In this document: in pieces, positions 1 through 14,009 of the stretch
How positions within the stretch are numbered: position 1 is the first letter of the stretch
How the letters are laid out: each line of letters begins with the position of its first letter
NCBI GenBank assembly: GCA_013399855.1
Contig: VXAY01004354.1
Location: 860,916 to 924,915 of the forward strand
DNA from: Oxyruncus cristatus
Taxonomy: Eukaryota; Chordata; Aves; Passeriformes; Cotingidae
DNA length: 64,000 nt
Direction of reading: 5' to 3'
Program-made: the position numbers and the translations under genes
The notes under the pieces: generated by a model
The model's database searches: none
Told to the model about the DNA's origin: nothing
What the model saw: the letters and a program-made list of their open reading frames with translations, nothing else

Positions 1-2764
1 ACAGAAATAGATGGTAAGAAATGAGCAACTGATACAGGTACAGAAGTGCTACCTGACATCAAATGACCATCATTGCTAAGGAACATTTAAGGCAAAGAGA
101 TCAAACTGACTTGTGAAACACTGGACTTTGAGACAATAACATGAAAACATCTCCTAAAAGGAAGAGGAATCAAAGTCCTCAGAGAGCAAATGCCTTCTGT
201 CTCCTTTTGATTGTACTGCAGGATAAAATACTTTTCAGTGCTAAAAATGTTGGAAATCCATTCTAATCCGAGTATGAAGTATGATAAATACCCAGAATTG
301 ATACCTTTATGTGAGTCAGCATGTAAGACATCAGCAGAACACCCTGTGTGGGGACTAACAAGGAAGGAGTGGCTTTGAGGTTTCTAAGATTTCTCTGAAG
401 ATTAAAGCAGAGACTTCAGTGGAGATACAAGCAAAGATTTTTAAAGACCTCTGCAAGTGAAAAGTACACAGGACATGGGCAGAATATGAGACACATTGTA
501 AACATAACAGAAAAAAAATCTCCATTTCTTTAACACTATACTGTCTTCCTTCAGGTGCAGGAACTGTCAAGAGGCAACTTGTACCTACCACAGGTCTGTA
601 ACAGATTCTACCCAACCTCAAGCATTGCAGTCCCCCCATCTGCCTTCTCCTGCACTTTCCCAAGGCCACTGCCCGTGTTTGCACATCTCCCCACATGGAA
701 TTACAACAGGTGAACTGAAGTGGGAAATGACTCCCCTGCAGAGGGACGTGTTGGCAGATGGGATGGGAACACTGTTCCCTCGGCTCACGCTGACTGCCAC
801 TGGTGAAACACAAGCAAGCTTCACTGTGAGGACCTGTACTCCTCCTTCCAGCCAGCACAATTCCTGTTCTCCGCCTGATTTTTCCTCCCGTTACTTTCCA
901 CAGAGCACCAGAACTCAGTCACATTGTGGTTGGAGGAGATTTCTTGTTCCCGTTTCCTGTTCTGTACCACCCATCCACTTCCCAAACCACTGGAGGACTA
1001 CAATCCTTTCCCCAGCTTATTTTCTCCAAGGAAAAATGAAGATGACAAAATGTTTCTTGCCTCATGTGTTCCCCATTGGTGCAGAGCTCTATGGCTAAAA
1101 TGCTCATCAGAGCCAAAAGCTCGGGCATGACTAAACTTTAAACAAGCTAAACATCAACTGGTTTAATTTATAGGCCCAGGAGACCAAGTCAATCACAAAA
1201 GAGGAAAGTAAAATTAATTTGCCATTCAGAGCTGTCTATAAAATACACTGCTTGGCCTGAAAAATATAAAAACCTAGTATTAAGTAGGGACAAAGTGGCT
1301 TAAAATTCCACCTTTGTAATGGTCATGTACCCAGAATATCCCTTGTTCCACCTAGGCAAGATAAAATTCAGGCATTTTCCCCCTGTGCACTCCACTGAGA
1401 ACTCCAGGCTCGGACAGCACCGAACACACAGCATCTCAGGCTGTACTGACTGCCCGTGCCTCGTTACCTGGACTGTGTCTGGCATCTGTTTGGGAGGCAC
1501 AGCATAAGGCAAGTTCATCAGTTCAAACCTCGCTTATAAATAGATGGTGCAGATGCACTTCAGAGCAGATAGTACAGACTTTATCTTCCATTTGAGAACT
1601 TTGCATCTTTTAGGTAATGCACAAACATAAATACAGAACATTAACGTAACAGCTCAAGGGATGCAATCTGGGATATTTTGAGCTACACGGGAACGTGCAG
1701 TTTTATGACAGCATCAAAATGGTTGTCACATTCAGCTGCAGGTTAACACACAGAGCCCCATTTTCATTTCTGTGATAGCTGGATGTTAAGCTCACGTAGA
1801 TGAGAAGGAAAGAGCCATGAATGGGTCACCCCTGGCAGACCGTGGAGCTGCACCGCTGGCAACGTGCCCACCAGTGGAGTCACTCGGGAAGGGTGGAATG
1901 GCACTCACACCACAGGTATCCGGCTCTGCCCCTCACACAGTTCCCCACACCACAGACAAACTCACTTCCAGAACTCAATTGTCTCAAATTCCATTCAGGA
2001 CTGTAATCGTATTTCTGTGGCTTAGACTGTGGCAATGGGGAATGAAGCAAGCAGGAAGCAGAGGCTAATTGTGAAAGGTAAAACTCCCTTTTGTCCTAAA
2101 ATCATTTTGTTATGAATAAGGGACCTAGAAAGGAAGGACGACTATTGATGAGTCAGTGACAGAATGAAAACATCATCTGCTGAGGTCATTTAGTCTGTCA
2201 CTACTGAAGGATTTGAAAGCTTCTAATTTAGTTCTTCACAAAAGCAGCTCCCTGCTGTTAACAACTTCACAATGAATTTTCAGCATTTAACTTCAAATCC
2301 AAATCAGTACTGTAGCTTAATACTTCTCTGTCAGGTACTAAGTCAAACACAAAGATGAAATTCTGGACAGAAAGCATGTCCAGCTATTCACAGTTTAGGC
2401 AATTTCTTTGTAAAGGTAATAAATCAATGTACATATCTCAATCCAACAAATGAAGTCTGATCACAGAAATACCTTAAATATTAGTTAATGTACTCAGTGG
2501 ACTTTTGCTTGAAACAGCGTCTACATCCATCTAAATCAAGCCTCCAGTTTATAGGTATTTTGGGTGCCTCTTGCTTCTGTTTCAGTAGGTGCAATGAGAA
2601 CAGTGGTCACAATGATATTGAAAAAGAAAAAAATACAGCTAGGTTTCTGCACTGACACCAAATGCAATCAATCTGCTCACACCTGGCACCCAGTAAGTTC
2701 ACAGGATCCATAAAAAGTATTACTATATGTATGTGTTAGAAACATCCATATTCTTGGCTCCTTT

Positions 2765-2787
2765 ACTCTCCTATAAAACAGGAGAGT
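2765..2787. repeat. short inverted repeat (hairpin)
   Basis: Perfect 8-bp arms ACTCTCCT and AGGAGAGT surround a 7-nt loop. A wobble and further A-T pairs could lengthen the stem in RNA. A third CTCTCCT copy lies at 2795-2801. No function is implied. Confidence 0.6.
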
Positions 2788-3988
2788 GAAATGGCTCTCC
2801 TGAGATTCATAAACAGATTTTGATTTCATCCAGGAAAACCTCCATCTTTTCCTTTGCAACAAGAGAAACACCTCAATCTGTTCTTCTTTGCAGCTTCAAC
2901 AAACCAGCATGATTCATGGCTTCGTGGACAGTGCAGCAAGTTTACAACACTAGACACACAAAAAACCCCAAGCCTGCAGCAAATAAGATTTTCTGAGAGC
3001 TATTTAAATCTTCTAAGACAAAAGAAATTAAGACGCATTTATATTAAAGCATAGCTTTTCCTTCTTTCTTACGGGTTCCATACAAGCTCCTTCATTTCAC
3101 TCCATATATCCTACCCGATGTATAACAGCAGTTTCACAAGCCCTGACTCGAAGAGAGTAACTTCTGCTGGCCAAAGCAATCCGCCCTGCCTGTGCCCTGG
3201 GAGATGTGCCAAGGAAAAACAAGCTCCATGGTAAAGGTCATTAGGAATAAGAGAGATTCTTTATGCTGTGCTGAGTACAGAGACTAATCCACTTCTTTGG
3301 GTAGGAAGGATGCAGGTAGGGGACGAGCAGGCATTAGTCCCAGGCTCTTCCACTCCTGCTTTTGTAAGTACATTCAGGCAACCATCCATTTTGACCTGCT
3401 TTTCCTTTGGTTTTGATGTCGTGCTACAAAGCCCAGCATCATGCTTACTAGGACAAATCTATTGTCCTGTGCTGGAAATCCTCTCTAATAGAGTGGGGGA
3501 TGCTGGCAGCGAGGGCAGTAAGTCAGTTGGCTGCTGTTATCATCAATCAAGCATGAAGGCTCTGCTATTCTGCAGCCCGAATTCTTTATCTAACTGATTA
3601 GTCATACAGGCCAACTGTATTACAGTATTGCTTCCCAACTCCCATTACAGAACTCCTCCATTTGGAGTATTAAAAACCCAGCTGATGAGCCCAGTGTTCC
3701 ATGAAACATGCTCTGGAGAGGAGAGGGAGCAAGAACAGCAGCAGAGGGCAGAGAAACAGGCTCAATCCCCTTATCCCCACAGATCTTCACGCCAAAAGGA
3801 AGTGAGAGAAAGCTTGAAAGTCAATTCAAAAGTAAATAAAGCACAAGAGGCCAACAAGACAAGCACCAGAAAGCTATTTTAAGGTTCCGAGTGAATTAAA
3901 CATGCAAAGAAATTAAACATAGCAAGGAAACAATCGTACTGGCAGAATTAGCATTTCTGTTCCTGCTTGTTAGGCAACTGAGAAAGGT

Positions 3989-4014
3989 TGATACTCTTCA
4001 GAAGAAGAGTATCA
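3989..4014. repeat. perfect 11-bp inverted repeat, 4-nt loop
   Basis: The arms TGATACTCTTC (3989-3999) and GAAGAGTATCA (4004-4014) are perfect reverse complements around loop AGAA. By simple counting, a perfect 11-bp stem with a loop under about ten bases is expected roughly 0.1 times in 64 kb of random sequence, so this is mildly notable. It is too short to be a microRNA precursor by itself. Confidence 0.75.
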
Positions 4015-5836
4015 GTAACATAATTACATTGAATTTGCTTTTTACCATGCTCAGGGAGGTTTTCTATTTCAACAGCCCTCATAATAAAAAGAAACAGACC
4101 CCTTAAAAAACATTCCCTCGTTATTTTCTCTTTCACATTCTGTACTGTTCCCATAGAGACCTCATGTCAAAGGTGGCCTCTTTTGACTTCACAGAAAAGT
4201 TACTACTCAGCGATTTCTCCCATCCAAGAAAAAGAAAACCACCTTGCTCAGGAATCCTATTCTGCACTGTAATCTCCTTCCCTTTCCTCAAAGTCCCTGC
4301 ACATGCCCGTGCCTGCCCACCAGTAACACCTTCCTTCAGGGACTCCATGAGAACCTACCAGATTTGAGCCCCAACTCGCCCTTTGTTTTGCCTCCCTGAC
4401 CTGCACAAACACTTTTCATGCTCGTGCAGCTTCTCCTGCATTTTTCTCTTTCCACTGACAGTCACACTTGCTTACAAAAACCTTTGCACATAACTAATTG
4501 TGATTGTATCCCAGTCAACAACTGCACCTAAAAGGATGAGCATTTACCATAATGGTCCCCACACTGCACAGCAGACAGGCACTAAAATAAGATGCTCTAC
4601 CCATAAATGTCTACCTTTGGATAAATGTCTTTCATCTCGCACTCTTGCCAAGCAAAATTCTGTGATTTAGAATTACATCCATCTTGTCTTAAAAGCAGAA
4701 TTACCAATCCAGAGACTTCTTTCTGCTTCCTTTTCTTTCCCAGCATCTGGCACCTGTTTTAGGGCTTTCACACACTCTGGAAGTCCCTGTCCCTGCTCCA
4801 TAAACAGCTGTACCCTGAGTGAGTCTCACACAGCTTTTGTCTCCAGTGCAACATCTAGAGAGCCAGATATTGTGCACTACACCAGAGTGTCTCTTGTGCT
4901 GTTTAAAATATTCCATTCTCACCATACCTGCTGGTTTCAATATTCAGAAGTTAAAGCACTGCTGAGCAGGCACCCAGTGGGAATTCAGAGCAGAATGTAA
5001 AGAGGAATTACTTGGAAAAAAATAATCCTGCAATGATGGAGTCCTGCAGTCAGAAAACACTTCAGCTGCAAAGACCTCTCCCACCAAATGCTGAGGATAT
5101 GAGAGAAACAACAAAAAACAGACAGGCCCACCCTGCCATCCTGTCAGATAAACCTACAAAATACACAGTCACAGAACTGCCTGTAGTATGTGCCAGATAA
5201 ATAAAACCTAATCGAAGTACAATCCCAATGCAAGACAAAATACACATGTTGTGTACATGGATATTCTCTAGTAGATTGTTTTGCTGTCTTCTGTGAGACA
5301 TGGATACACAGAAAACCAACTGCAAAACGGAAAGAGGAATATTTTGTGGTTTATATTCTTTATAAGAGGAGCTGACTTTTTTAAATTTAATATTCATCTA
5401 CAGGGACCTAACCACAGCTAGATTTTTCTCTAGTGAGCATCTTGGGAAAGGACTGACTTAATTTTCCTCATTTGTACTGTGCCAAGCACAGTATGGTCTT
5501 AGTCCCCATTGGGGCCTGCAGGCCCTGTCACAACACAGTCACCAAACAAGCAAGTTGACGTGCTTAATGCAAAATTCCCCAGGTTTAGTAAGCACCTTGA
5601 AAGATGTGAGGATAAAGCACCACAACGATGGTAAACATGCCTTCATTGTACTTTTAAAATAAAGCTACTTACTCCTGGTTTTTATTGCTTACTCCTCCAT
5701 TCTCTCTCTTGCTTCTGTTACTACCTCTACCTGGGGAGATAGTTTACATTTATTATTTGTTCCAGGAGGTTCTTAGCTTTCCCCAGGAACAGCAATAAAT
5801 AACTATGTACAGTGGGACAGAGGGTTAAAATGACCC

Positions 5837-5872
5837 TTTTTCATTCTTTTTCTTCTTTTTTTATTTTTTTTT
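5837..5872 (+). repeat. T-rich low-complexity tract
   Basis: This run is almost entirely T with scattered C and two A residues. It sits in AT-rich DNA and no recognisable retrotransposed body precedes it on the - strand, so I treat it as simple low-complexity sequence. Confidence 0.8.
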
Positions 5873-6861
5873 GCTAGCATTGGTGAATAAAAAGGCTGAA
5901 ACGTTTATTTTTCAGCCAGTAATGACAGGATAAGTGTCAGACATAACCCAAAAGAGTTCTACTAGAGCTCTCTGCAGCTTAAATGTTAAATTTATTCATA
6001 TTTCCTTCCACCCTCAGAAAGCCAGTTCTCTTCTGTCGTCTATTGTTTATATTAGATGTAGTGAGTCATGGAAATAAAGTGACATGAAACCACATTTACG
6101 CTGAAGAAATCATCCCACATCTTTTCAGATTCCCCTTTCTGCTATTTCCGTACCGTGCCTCCTATTGAGTCTGGGAGATTGATTACCCAGGCACGGGCTA
6201 AGCGTTTATTCTTGACTCCAGTTATTTAGCTGCTCCTGTTCTCATCTTAGCATGCCAATTTAGAGCAAACTGATGCATTATCCATCAATTCCGGATCAGA
6301 ACGAGCGTACACGGGACTGGTACGTGCCTATAAACAACAATGGACAGTAATACTGCCAAAATAATGACCTAAAAGGACCATCAGCTGCCTTCTCCATGTT
6401 TGTGGGAGCTGTGGTGCCCTGAAGAGTTGCCTCTCTACACATAAGAGGTGAAGGGCAATCACATGCCCGACTGAAGCACCTCTGGCACCATGAAGGCAGG
6501 GCAGCACACCCTCCTAAACCTGAACTGGTGTGTTGAAGGCATTAGGTCAGCCATGCACTATCAGAAGGATCACATCTATAATCCCCCTGCCCAGTCAATC
6601 TGCAGTGGTAAGAATCCCAGTTTACATCCACAGGAACTATCCTACCAACTATTACTGTTGTGTTTCAAGACTAAACGCATTGAAGTCAGCGCTGTGTCAG
6701 CCATGGAGGGCGTGAGGGCCCAGGATGTGAAGGTGGGGTTTTCTCACTGTTCAGCTCCAGCTGACAGGGTCACAGTTTATGGTTTATGACTGAGTCAAAC
6801 CTAACAAAGCTGCAAACCACTCACATGTGCCCAGTCTTACAGGGATATCATAAAAGGTTTA

Positions 6862-6945
6862 AAGACACTGCTTTGAGAGGGGTTGGGACAGATGACCTCC
6901 AAAAGCCCCTTCCAACATATATTATTCAGAGATTCTAAGACAAAA
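6862..6945 (+). mobile_element. CR1 LINE 3'-end fragment
   Basis: The segment carries the recognisable tail of CR1 in sense orientation: a CTGCTTTGAG-like stretch, then GGGTTGGGACAGATGACCTCC, then CCCCTTCCAACAT and a degenerate GATTCTA terminal repeat. CR1 is a non-LTR retrotransposon whose copies are nearly always 5'-truncated, and this one keeps only about 85 bp. It is clearly diverged from the consensus remembered for birds (for example GGGACAGATGACC where GGACTAGATGATC is usual), so it is an old, inactive insertion. The left limit is approximate. Confidence 0.85.
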
Positions 6946-9499
6946 CATGCTCAGGTCTCCAAAGCCTTCAAAAAGGACCCACACCTTTAGGCATTATTCC
7001 TCTGGATTTTCAGGAAGTCAGATGCTGACAGAAATTGGGCATTAGCAATTCCTTTGAAGTCAATGGAAACTACAGTCCCTCACCCCTTCAGTAGGTTCTG
7101 GCTTAGAGATTTTAGTGTGACTACCATCATGAAGACAGGCTTTGGTGTAAAAACTCTGGTGGAACTTGTTTTACGCCATCCCTCCCATCCCAGCATACGC
7201 TGATGCAGGGTCTCCATCAGCAGATCAGACTTGCTTTTTCACCCTATTGATCTGCCTTACAAACACCTCCTTTTACAACTACCCAGCAGAATCAGAGCAC
7301 AGGAACAGGGACAAGCACCCCTAAAGGCTGACTACACATTCTTATCCACCTACAAAGCCAAGAGTTACTAATCATAAAGTAATCCCAAAGCTATATATCC
7401 TCATGGAAAAGAGCCACTACACCCTACCAGTTACAGTTTGATCAGGAAGCTGGGAACACTGTTACTCAGAACTAGCACAAACACTGATCTCCTGAAATGT
7501 AAAAGGCAGAAAGAGCTCCCCCTGCTTTTCGATACACAGCATTTCCTGCTGTGAATCTTCATTTTAAAGCCAGAGATGTAAAGGCAAAATGAGATTAACG
7601 AGCAGTTTCAGCATTGCTAATTCCATGCCCAGGCAGCATAAAGTCTGAGCTGATCATTCCAAATTAACTTACCTTACTGCCAGAGCGGTGTGACAGTGAA
7701 CACAAGGCACCAAGCAGGAGGAGCCCTTCCTGTACCTGTTAACTGATATGCCAATATGTAATTAAATGAAATCTATTGGCAAGTCTCAAAGCATAGTGTG
7801 TATTTTCAAAGTACTGGTGCAATTACAGTGCTCAAATAACACATTCTAGTTCAATTTCCACTGCCACCCTTTCATCAGATTTGTCTGTGGAAATTCCATC
7901 CAGACAATAGTGCTCCACGCTGGCCAGAGCACAAAGCCCTGACGCTTACTGCAGCCTGGAGCTGCAAGGGATGGAGATCAGAATCGACACGGAGCTGGGA
8001 GATGACAAACCAAAACAATTCCAGCATGAACACAGGCAACAAAGGATCTCTCTGGACTCACTCAGACCTACATCACTGAGACAAAGAGAGTGCTGCCAAC
8101 TTCTCACACAAACTGCCCCCATGAAGGACGTGGCTGCTCCGGGAACTCCCCGGGAGAACACGGTCAGCCCCTGGCTCCCACTTAGGCCTTCTGCATCTGC
8201 CCAGAACAGGACTTCACGGAGCAAGCGGGAGCAGGCTTGCATTTCAGCAGGAGCTGAGAACTGGTGACAGGTTCCCTCTTACTTCTTTGAAATATTTTAT
8301 TCTTTTATTTATTACAGAGCACCTGAGACAACAATGTCATTAATTACTTGTAATTGTTCCATCTGTTGTGACACAAGAAATAAATCTGAAATCAAAAAGT
8401 TCCATTTTGCTGCTGCTTCTCTAAGTATTCCAGGCTAGACAGAAAAAATATCATGAAGCTTCTTGCAGCTAAATTCCTCTGAGTCACAGAGGAACTGGCT
8501 TTGTATCAGATGATATGAATTTTTATCAGTGGCACTGCTACCGATTGCCTTTATGGCTTCATTTTTATTTCTGTATCTTAGTTCTTTTACTTATAAAATG
8601 TCAGCACCACTCTTAGGGCTCCAGCTCAACGGTGTAAAAATAGTTAGAAACCAAATTTACCTTGATTTCTATTGCAGCAAATTATTTTTTAAAATATGGT
8701 ACTTTCTATTGTCCTGAAAGAATGAAGAGTAAACAAGCCATGAATGGTGCTAAGGTTCTGTGTAAGCACCAGACCCCAAATGGAATTTGCTCCTGAGTGT
8801 GCTACAAAATTAGTCTTCTGACCACACTGTGAAATGGTAATGTTCTAACATCATGTCTGATTTACTGATTTAATAATAATGCAATCAATGGACAAACCAA
8901 ATGTTACTGTTTGTGTTGTTTCCAGGAAAGGCAACAAAAGAAATAATTGCCAATGATCTCATTAGTCATGTTTAGTTACATTCCTCCAGACAGAGCCCTA
9001 AACAATCTTCAGGGACAGTAAATAATCCTTTTTTTTGGTCATTATGTATGAGTGAGGGAAAATCCTATACACTTCAAGCAAGTTGTGGAACAAGTTTTCA
9101 AAGCCCAGTTTTTTAATCAATAAAGATAATGCAAAAGAACCCCCCCACACCTAAATCCAGTAGAAAAACACAATATGGATCTGGGAAAAATGTCAAGTGC
9201 TTTCTTTGTGTTTTCAGGGCATAATTAATGCTATGTAGAACTTCCTCTGCAGCTGGGATACACTGTGATATCTCTGGAGGGGTAATCATGGGAATTCAGG
9301 TTTTTATTAAGTCTGTTTAAGAAGTATTGTAACGAAACAAGAAAATTTAAAGGTTGAAGGAATTGAACATGAATTAAACGTTACTCTTAACTCCGATGAA
9401 AAATAAAAATGTTTGCCCTTGCTGTTGGTTTCCCCCAGTACTGCAGGATAGGTGAAGGCTGAGCACGTACCACCCTCATTTTGATCTGGCTGTGAGTCC

Positions 9500-9700
9500 T
9501 GAAGCAACAGCTGCACAGCCCCTGTGCCACCCGGTCACTGAGCGCCCTGTCCGTGCCCCGTCCTGTCCCCCGGGCACAGCTGCCCTGAAGGGCTGGAGTA
9601 GCTTCCAACAGCACAACATCCCCCACTGCTGCACTGCTTCACGACTGCCGGGCACCCTGGCAGTGATTTCAGGCTTCCACCTAAGCAGTTCTTCCATCCT
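9500..9700. other. GC-rich, locally CpG-dense patch
   Basis: About 200 bp stand out from the AT-rich surroundings, with five CpGs packed into roughly 60 bp near 9530-9580. No TATA box, clear splice donor or repeat family was recognised. It could be a small orphan CpG cluster or the remnant of a GC-rich repeat. Confidence 0.45.
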
Positions 9701-12700
9701 CCCAAACACCATCACTTCCATTTCCACTGCCCGTTTCACACCTACCTACCCCAAGAGGGACTAACAGCCCTGACCTCCTGACCCGTGGGCAGCGCAACAT
9801 GGCCCATGATGAGGGTACCCCTATACCACAACACAGACACACTGACAGCGTTAGTTGTTCCACAGCACTTGTGCTGGAGTGTACAGTAGTTACTGAATCT
9901 TTCTGCCTGATTTATTCTTTTCCAGTTATACAATTTTCTATTAAAATTGCATTTTCTTTAGGACATTCATAAAGTTATGTTCCCAGCCAGTTGGGCTCCT
10001 CAAGCCTCAGGTGAAATAGCAGCAAATCAAATGGAGCTGAAATTCCTTTTTAAACTACCCCAAAGGAAACTGAGGAAGCCCAAGCGAGATCCCGTGACAT
10101 CTGGATGATCAGTAGATTCAGTCAAGAAGACCAGTTTCACAACCTATGTGAGAGACCAATTCACCAGGAAAATGTGAGGCATTTCCAAGCGAAGGCATTC
10201 CTCTTGGAGCCCTTTGAACCATCTGCTTTAGGACTGCAGAATGATGAACCTCCTGGGGCAGGAAAGGTAAGGACCCCTACGGAGCCTGGGCATGACAACA
10301 GGAGGAAGCAGCCAATTAGCATATTGGTGCAGTGTCTAAATTACAGCTAAGCCTGCAGAGGCTATAAAGGATGCTGTATCATGGCACTAATGACTTATGG
10401 GGAGAGGAAGAAGACAGCTTAGTAGAATTCCTGAGAGGAAATAGGTGGGATGTACTGAGAGGATACAAAACCCCGAGACAAATCCCACCCACACCTTGCT
10501 TCAAAAGCCTCCTTCTCAGCAGAAGGGACCCTCTTTGCCCTTCTTTTCTCTCTCCTCAACACTTCTTAATGTCCTACAGCTCTGTAATCCCCTGGGAGCC
10601 CTGTGTTACCCAGCTCCCTTAACCATCCCCAAGGCACCTGGTATTCCCTTCACACATCCATCAAAACCTTGCCTGCAGGGAAATGCTTCTGAGGAACAAG
10701 CAGCACTTTCTAGCTTTCCTTGGAGTTAGCAACCAGCTGTGCAGCAAGAATATACTCTTTTCATTAAGAGAAAAACTCTGTACTGAGCTGACCGGGTTTG
10801 GATTTGTTCCTCTGGTGTATCATTACCGCTGGACATGGACAACTATCTCAAAGAGACATAAGAACAATTATGTGCTTGGCAGGAGAGTCCCAGAAACATC
10901 TACTGAGATAAATTTTTTGTCTCACGTCAGCTTTTACTATAACAAGCTCTTGGGTTAGGCAAAGGAGAAAAAAAAGAGAAAAAATGAAACCAAAAAGGGT
11001 CACTGAAACACTGTACAGTCAGATAAGTACCACATTTCACTGGCAGCACTGTCATACCAATCAAACAATAAACCACTACCTACTAAACCCAGTCTGTAGG
11101 CAACACATGCTCACTGTTCTGTTTACACTTAGTTCTACGAAATCCCTCATTTTCGTGTGTGGGCTTCAGAATGTGTTTGACCTGAACCCCTGCAAAGGTG
11201 GCTGTGCACACAGGCAGGACTCTGCAATCAGCAGCACTGAACCACCAGGTACCTGAGGAGAGAAAACTATGGTCAGAAGTGGAAAATAAAACCCACAAAT
11301 CTCTAGGGATTATTTTATTCTTGCTAAGCCCTCTCCATTTTTCAGCAGATCCACTTGAATTTCCTCTGAGTTGGAGGATCTTCAATCCAAAACAACTCTC
11401 CAGGGATGATCCCCCAAAGTATGAAACACTTAGGGCTCAGTCACTAATTTCAACCATCCTACTCCCACGAACACCAATACCTGCAAGTGCCATGTGCAAA
11501 AACATTGCTCATCTATTACATTCTAACACAGAGGCACCAGGACAATATGAAGAATTTCAATTACAATTCTAGGGTATGGTCAGGGACAATTAAAGCCCTG
11601 CCATAACCTTCCAATGACCCACAAGTAGGTGGCAAGTGATAGAGAAGTGAGGACTTGTGTTTCACTCCATTCTCAGTAAGACATTGATGGGAAATTCTAA
11701 TCAAAAGCTCTGAACTTTACTTTCTTCAAATATTTTCTTCTCAGAAAACCCATTTACCACTGAGATATTAATAAAAACAGTTCCAAAGAACAGAGCTCTA
11801 TAAGAATCCCTTGCATTCCCTCTGCACTGACATCAGTGTTGTTTTCTGAAGGGCAGCCCCCGCAAGCCACAAAGGCACAACTGTGAATCCATGCTGAAGC
11901 CTGGGTTCAGCTGCCCCAAGGAGGTGCCTTGGCAAGGCTCTGGGCCACGCTAAACGTGTCTGCAAAGATTCCAGACAGGAACTGGTGCCACCCAGTCATG
12001 AGCTGGCTCTGCCATACACCAACACACAGCAGCCTGAGCAGCAAGTGCTGTGCTACTAATATTACAGATTATGACCATGCACAAAACAAGCTGCAAATAA
12101 AAGCCATGTTAATTTTGACTCCCATGCTTGTTTCAGTAGAACATCACTATCTGACTGATTTTAAGCTCTACTGGAAATGCAGGAAAATCACAAGCTGCTC
12201 TGACAAGCAGAACAAAGCAGAGGCTTGGCCCTCCAGAGAGGTTCTGAATATGCATGTTCCAAGGGACTCTACACAGAAATAAGGTGTTAGGACATGGAGA
12301 ATCCTTCTCAAAAATTCTGTCCCAGATGGCACAGAAGTTTGAAAGTTAAAACATAGTGGGAAGTAAGATAACTTCAGGGAATGATAATGTTCTTACACGT
12401 ACAAGATTATTTTTATTCCAGAGAATCCAAATATAAACAACTTGTGATCTACAAAAGGCAAGAATGCAGGCACTGTCTTGTTAAAGTGATTGCAGCAAGC
12501 TAATACTTCAGGCAGCATTACCTGACCCCGAGATCAAGTCAAGATACAGCTTTCCACTACTGATACCAGTTCCAGTCTATGGAAAACTGTCACCAATAGG
12601 ATCGGGAAAACAACTGGGTAAGATTTCCCACCTCCCTTCCACTCGGGTTTACTGGGGGAGAAACTCTGAAGGCTGTTTGCAGAGTTCATGTCTGTCCCTC

Positions 12701-13980
12701 ATTTCCACACTAAGTTTAAAATCAACTTGAAACTTCTTATGCATTTTTGCATAAAATAGAGAAAGAGGAAGAGATCAGATACTGGAAAGATAACTATGCT
12801 ATTTTTTAATGGAGGAACTGCCTGTTTCTGATAGTACAGTGACAGAGGTGCATTATATACCCCTGCCCATTCTCTCAAAGTTATGAGCTCTAGAATAAAT
12901 TATTCTGTAACAGAATTATCTATTTCAGCCTAAATAGGACACTAATCTTAATTGAATAAAACCTGTGTAAAGAACAAATTCACACTGTCCCAGGTGGCTC
13001 ACAAGCATTGCATCCCAGGTACTTAGCTTCAGCACGTAGCCACTAAATCTAACACTGCTCCCAAAGAATTTGTCATACATTCCATATTCACAATGTACAA
13101 CAGTAATAAAGCACCTAAAGACACAAATACGCAGATTCTGGAAGTTACTAAAATACCCAAGACAGAGGTGCCTCAAATTCTGTACATCAGTGGGCATTAA
13201 ACTGCTAATTTACATCAGTGACTTGGAAAAATCTCAGTGGATACCTACCTGTATCTTTCAATCCCTAAACATCCTTGCAAATCCAGCTCATACTTTATAT
13301 CCTGGCTTTCCAGGGATGGTGCTTCCTTACAGGGTATTTTCCCTCCACCACATCTGAGCGCTGACTGACAAAAGGTCATTAGCATCTAATATCCTCTACC
13401 CTGCCCTCATGGCAATAGGTTTGCACTCAGGCTTTCATTTCTGCAGATAAACCTCACCAATTCCATAACTGGGATGGCCAAAAACCTACACACCCCAAGG
13501 CCTCAACCCGGTCGTAAGGATCACACAGGATGACCTCAGGCGGACCTGGGCTAAAAACAAAGAAACAACCCAAACCCACACCCACTCATGACTAACCCAA
13601 CGCTGCCTTTCCAGAAAAGCTGCCTGCTCCCAGGACAGGCTGGGTGGGCAGGTCCAGGAACGGGGAGCAGCCTTTACAAATCAGGGGGCACACTCATCAC
13701 ACTCGTTCTGTTCTAAACGGCTCTTTGCATGGGAAGAACCTGCACCTAACAGCTGCAACAGACTGCCAGCAGTAACTCTTTTACTCCTGTATTTGCTTTA
13801 GATGCAGTACCCACGTGGGTCACACAGCCAGAAGTCCAAACCCACCCACAAGCCAAACACGAGGAAAGCAAGAGCTTTCTGAAACAAATACGGGTTCAGA
13901 AAAGCTGAGCATTCATTTTTCATTTGTCATCACTAAGCATTTACATAAAAATACTGTATGTGTGTTCCTATGTAGGTGTT

Positions 13981-14009
13981 AAAAATAAATGAAAATAAAT
14001 AAATAAAAG
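13981..14009 (+). repeat. imperfect (AAAT)n simple repeat
   Basis: AAAT and AAATA units are repeated with one interruption (AAATGAAAATAAATAAAT). It is an ordinary AT-rich microsatellite. Confidence 0.85.

Larger units (their letters stand above)
1..6861. other. non-coding DNA, no gene recognised
   Basis: This stretch is AT-rich and all six frames are broken by frequent stops. The longer open frames start at TTG or GTG rather than ATG, so they are not eukaryotic coding sequences as they stand. I see two compact perfect hairpins (2765-2787 and 3989-4014) and a T-rich tract at 5837-5872. Around 6000-6340 the sequence is of mixed composition with several retained CpGs and could be a conserved non-coding element, but that is only an impression. 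No RNA gene, repeat family or promoter could be assigned. Confidence 0.6.

Noticed and set aside
625..1130. Overlapping open frames on both strands near the left edge
   Set aside because: The longest begins at TTG; frames on both strands are simultaneously open because of a local GC-richer composition.
8661..8725. Minus-strand segment with a fine acceptor (ACTCTTCATTCTTTCAG) and donor AAG/GTAAAT
   Set aside because: All three frames contain stops, so it cannot be an internal coding exon.
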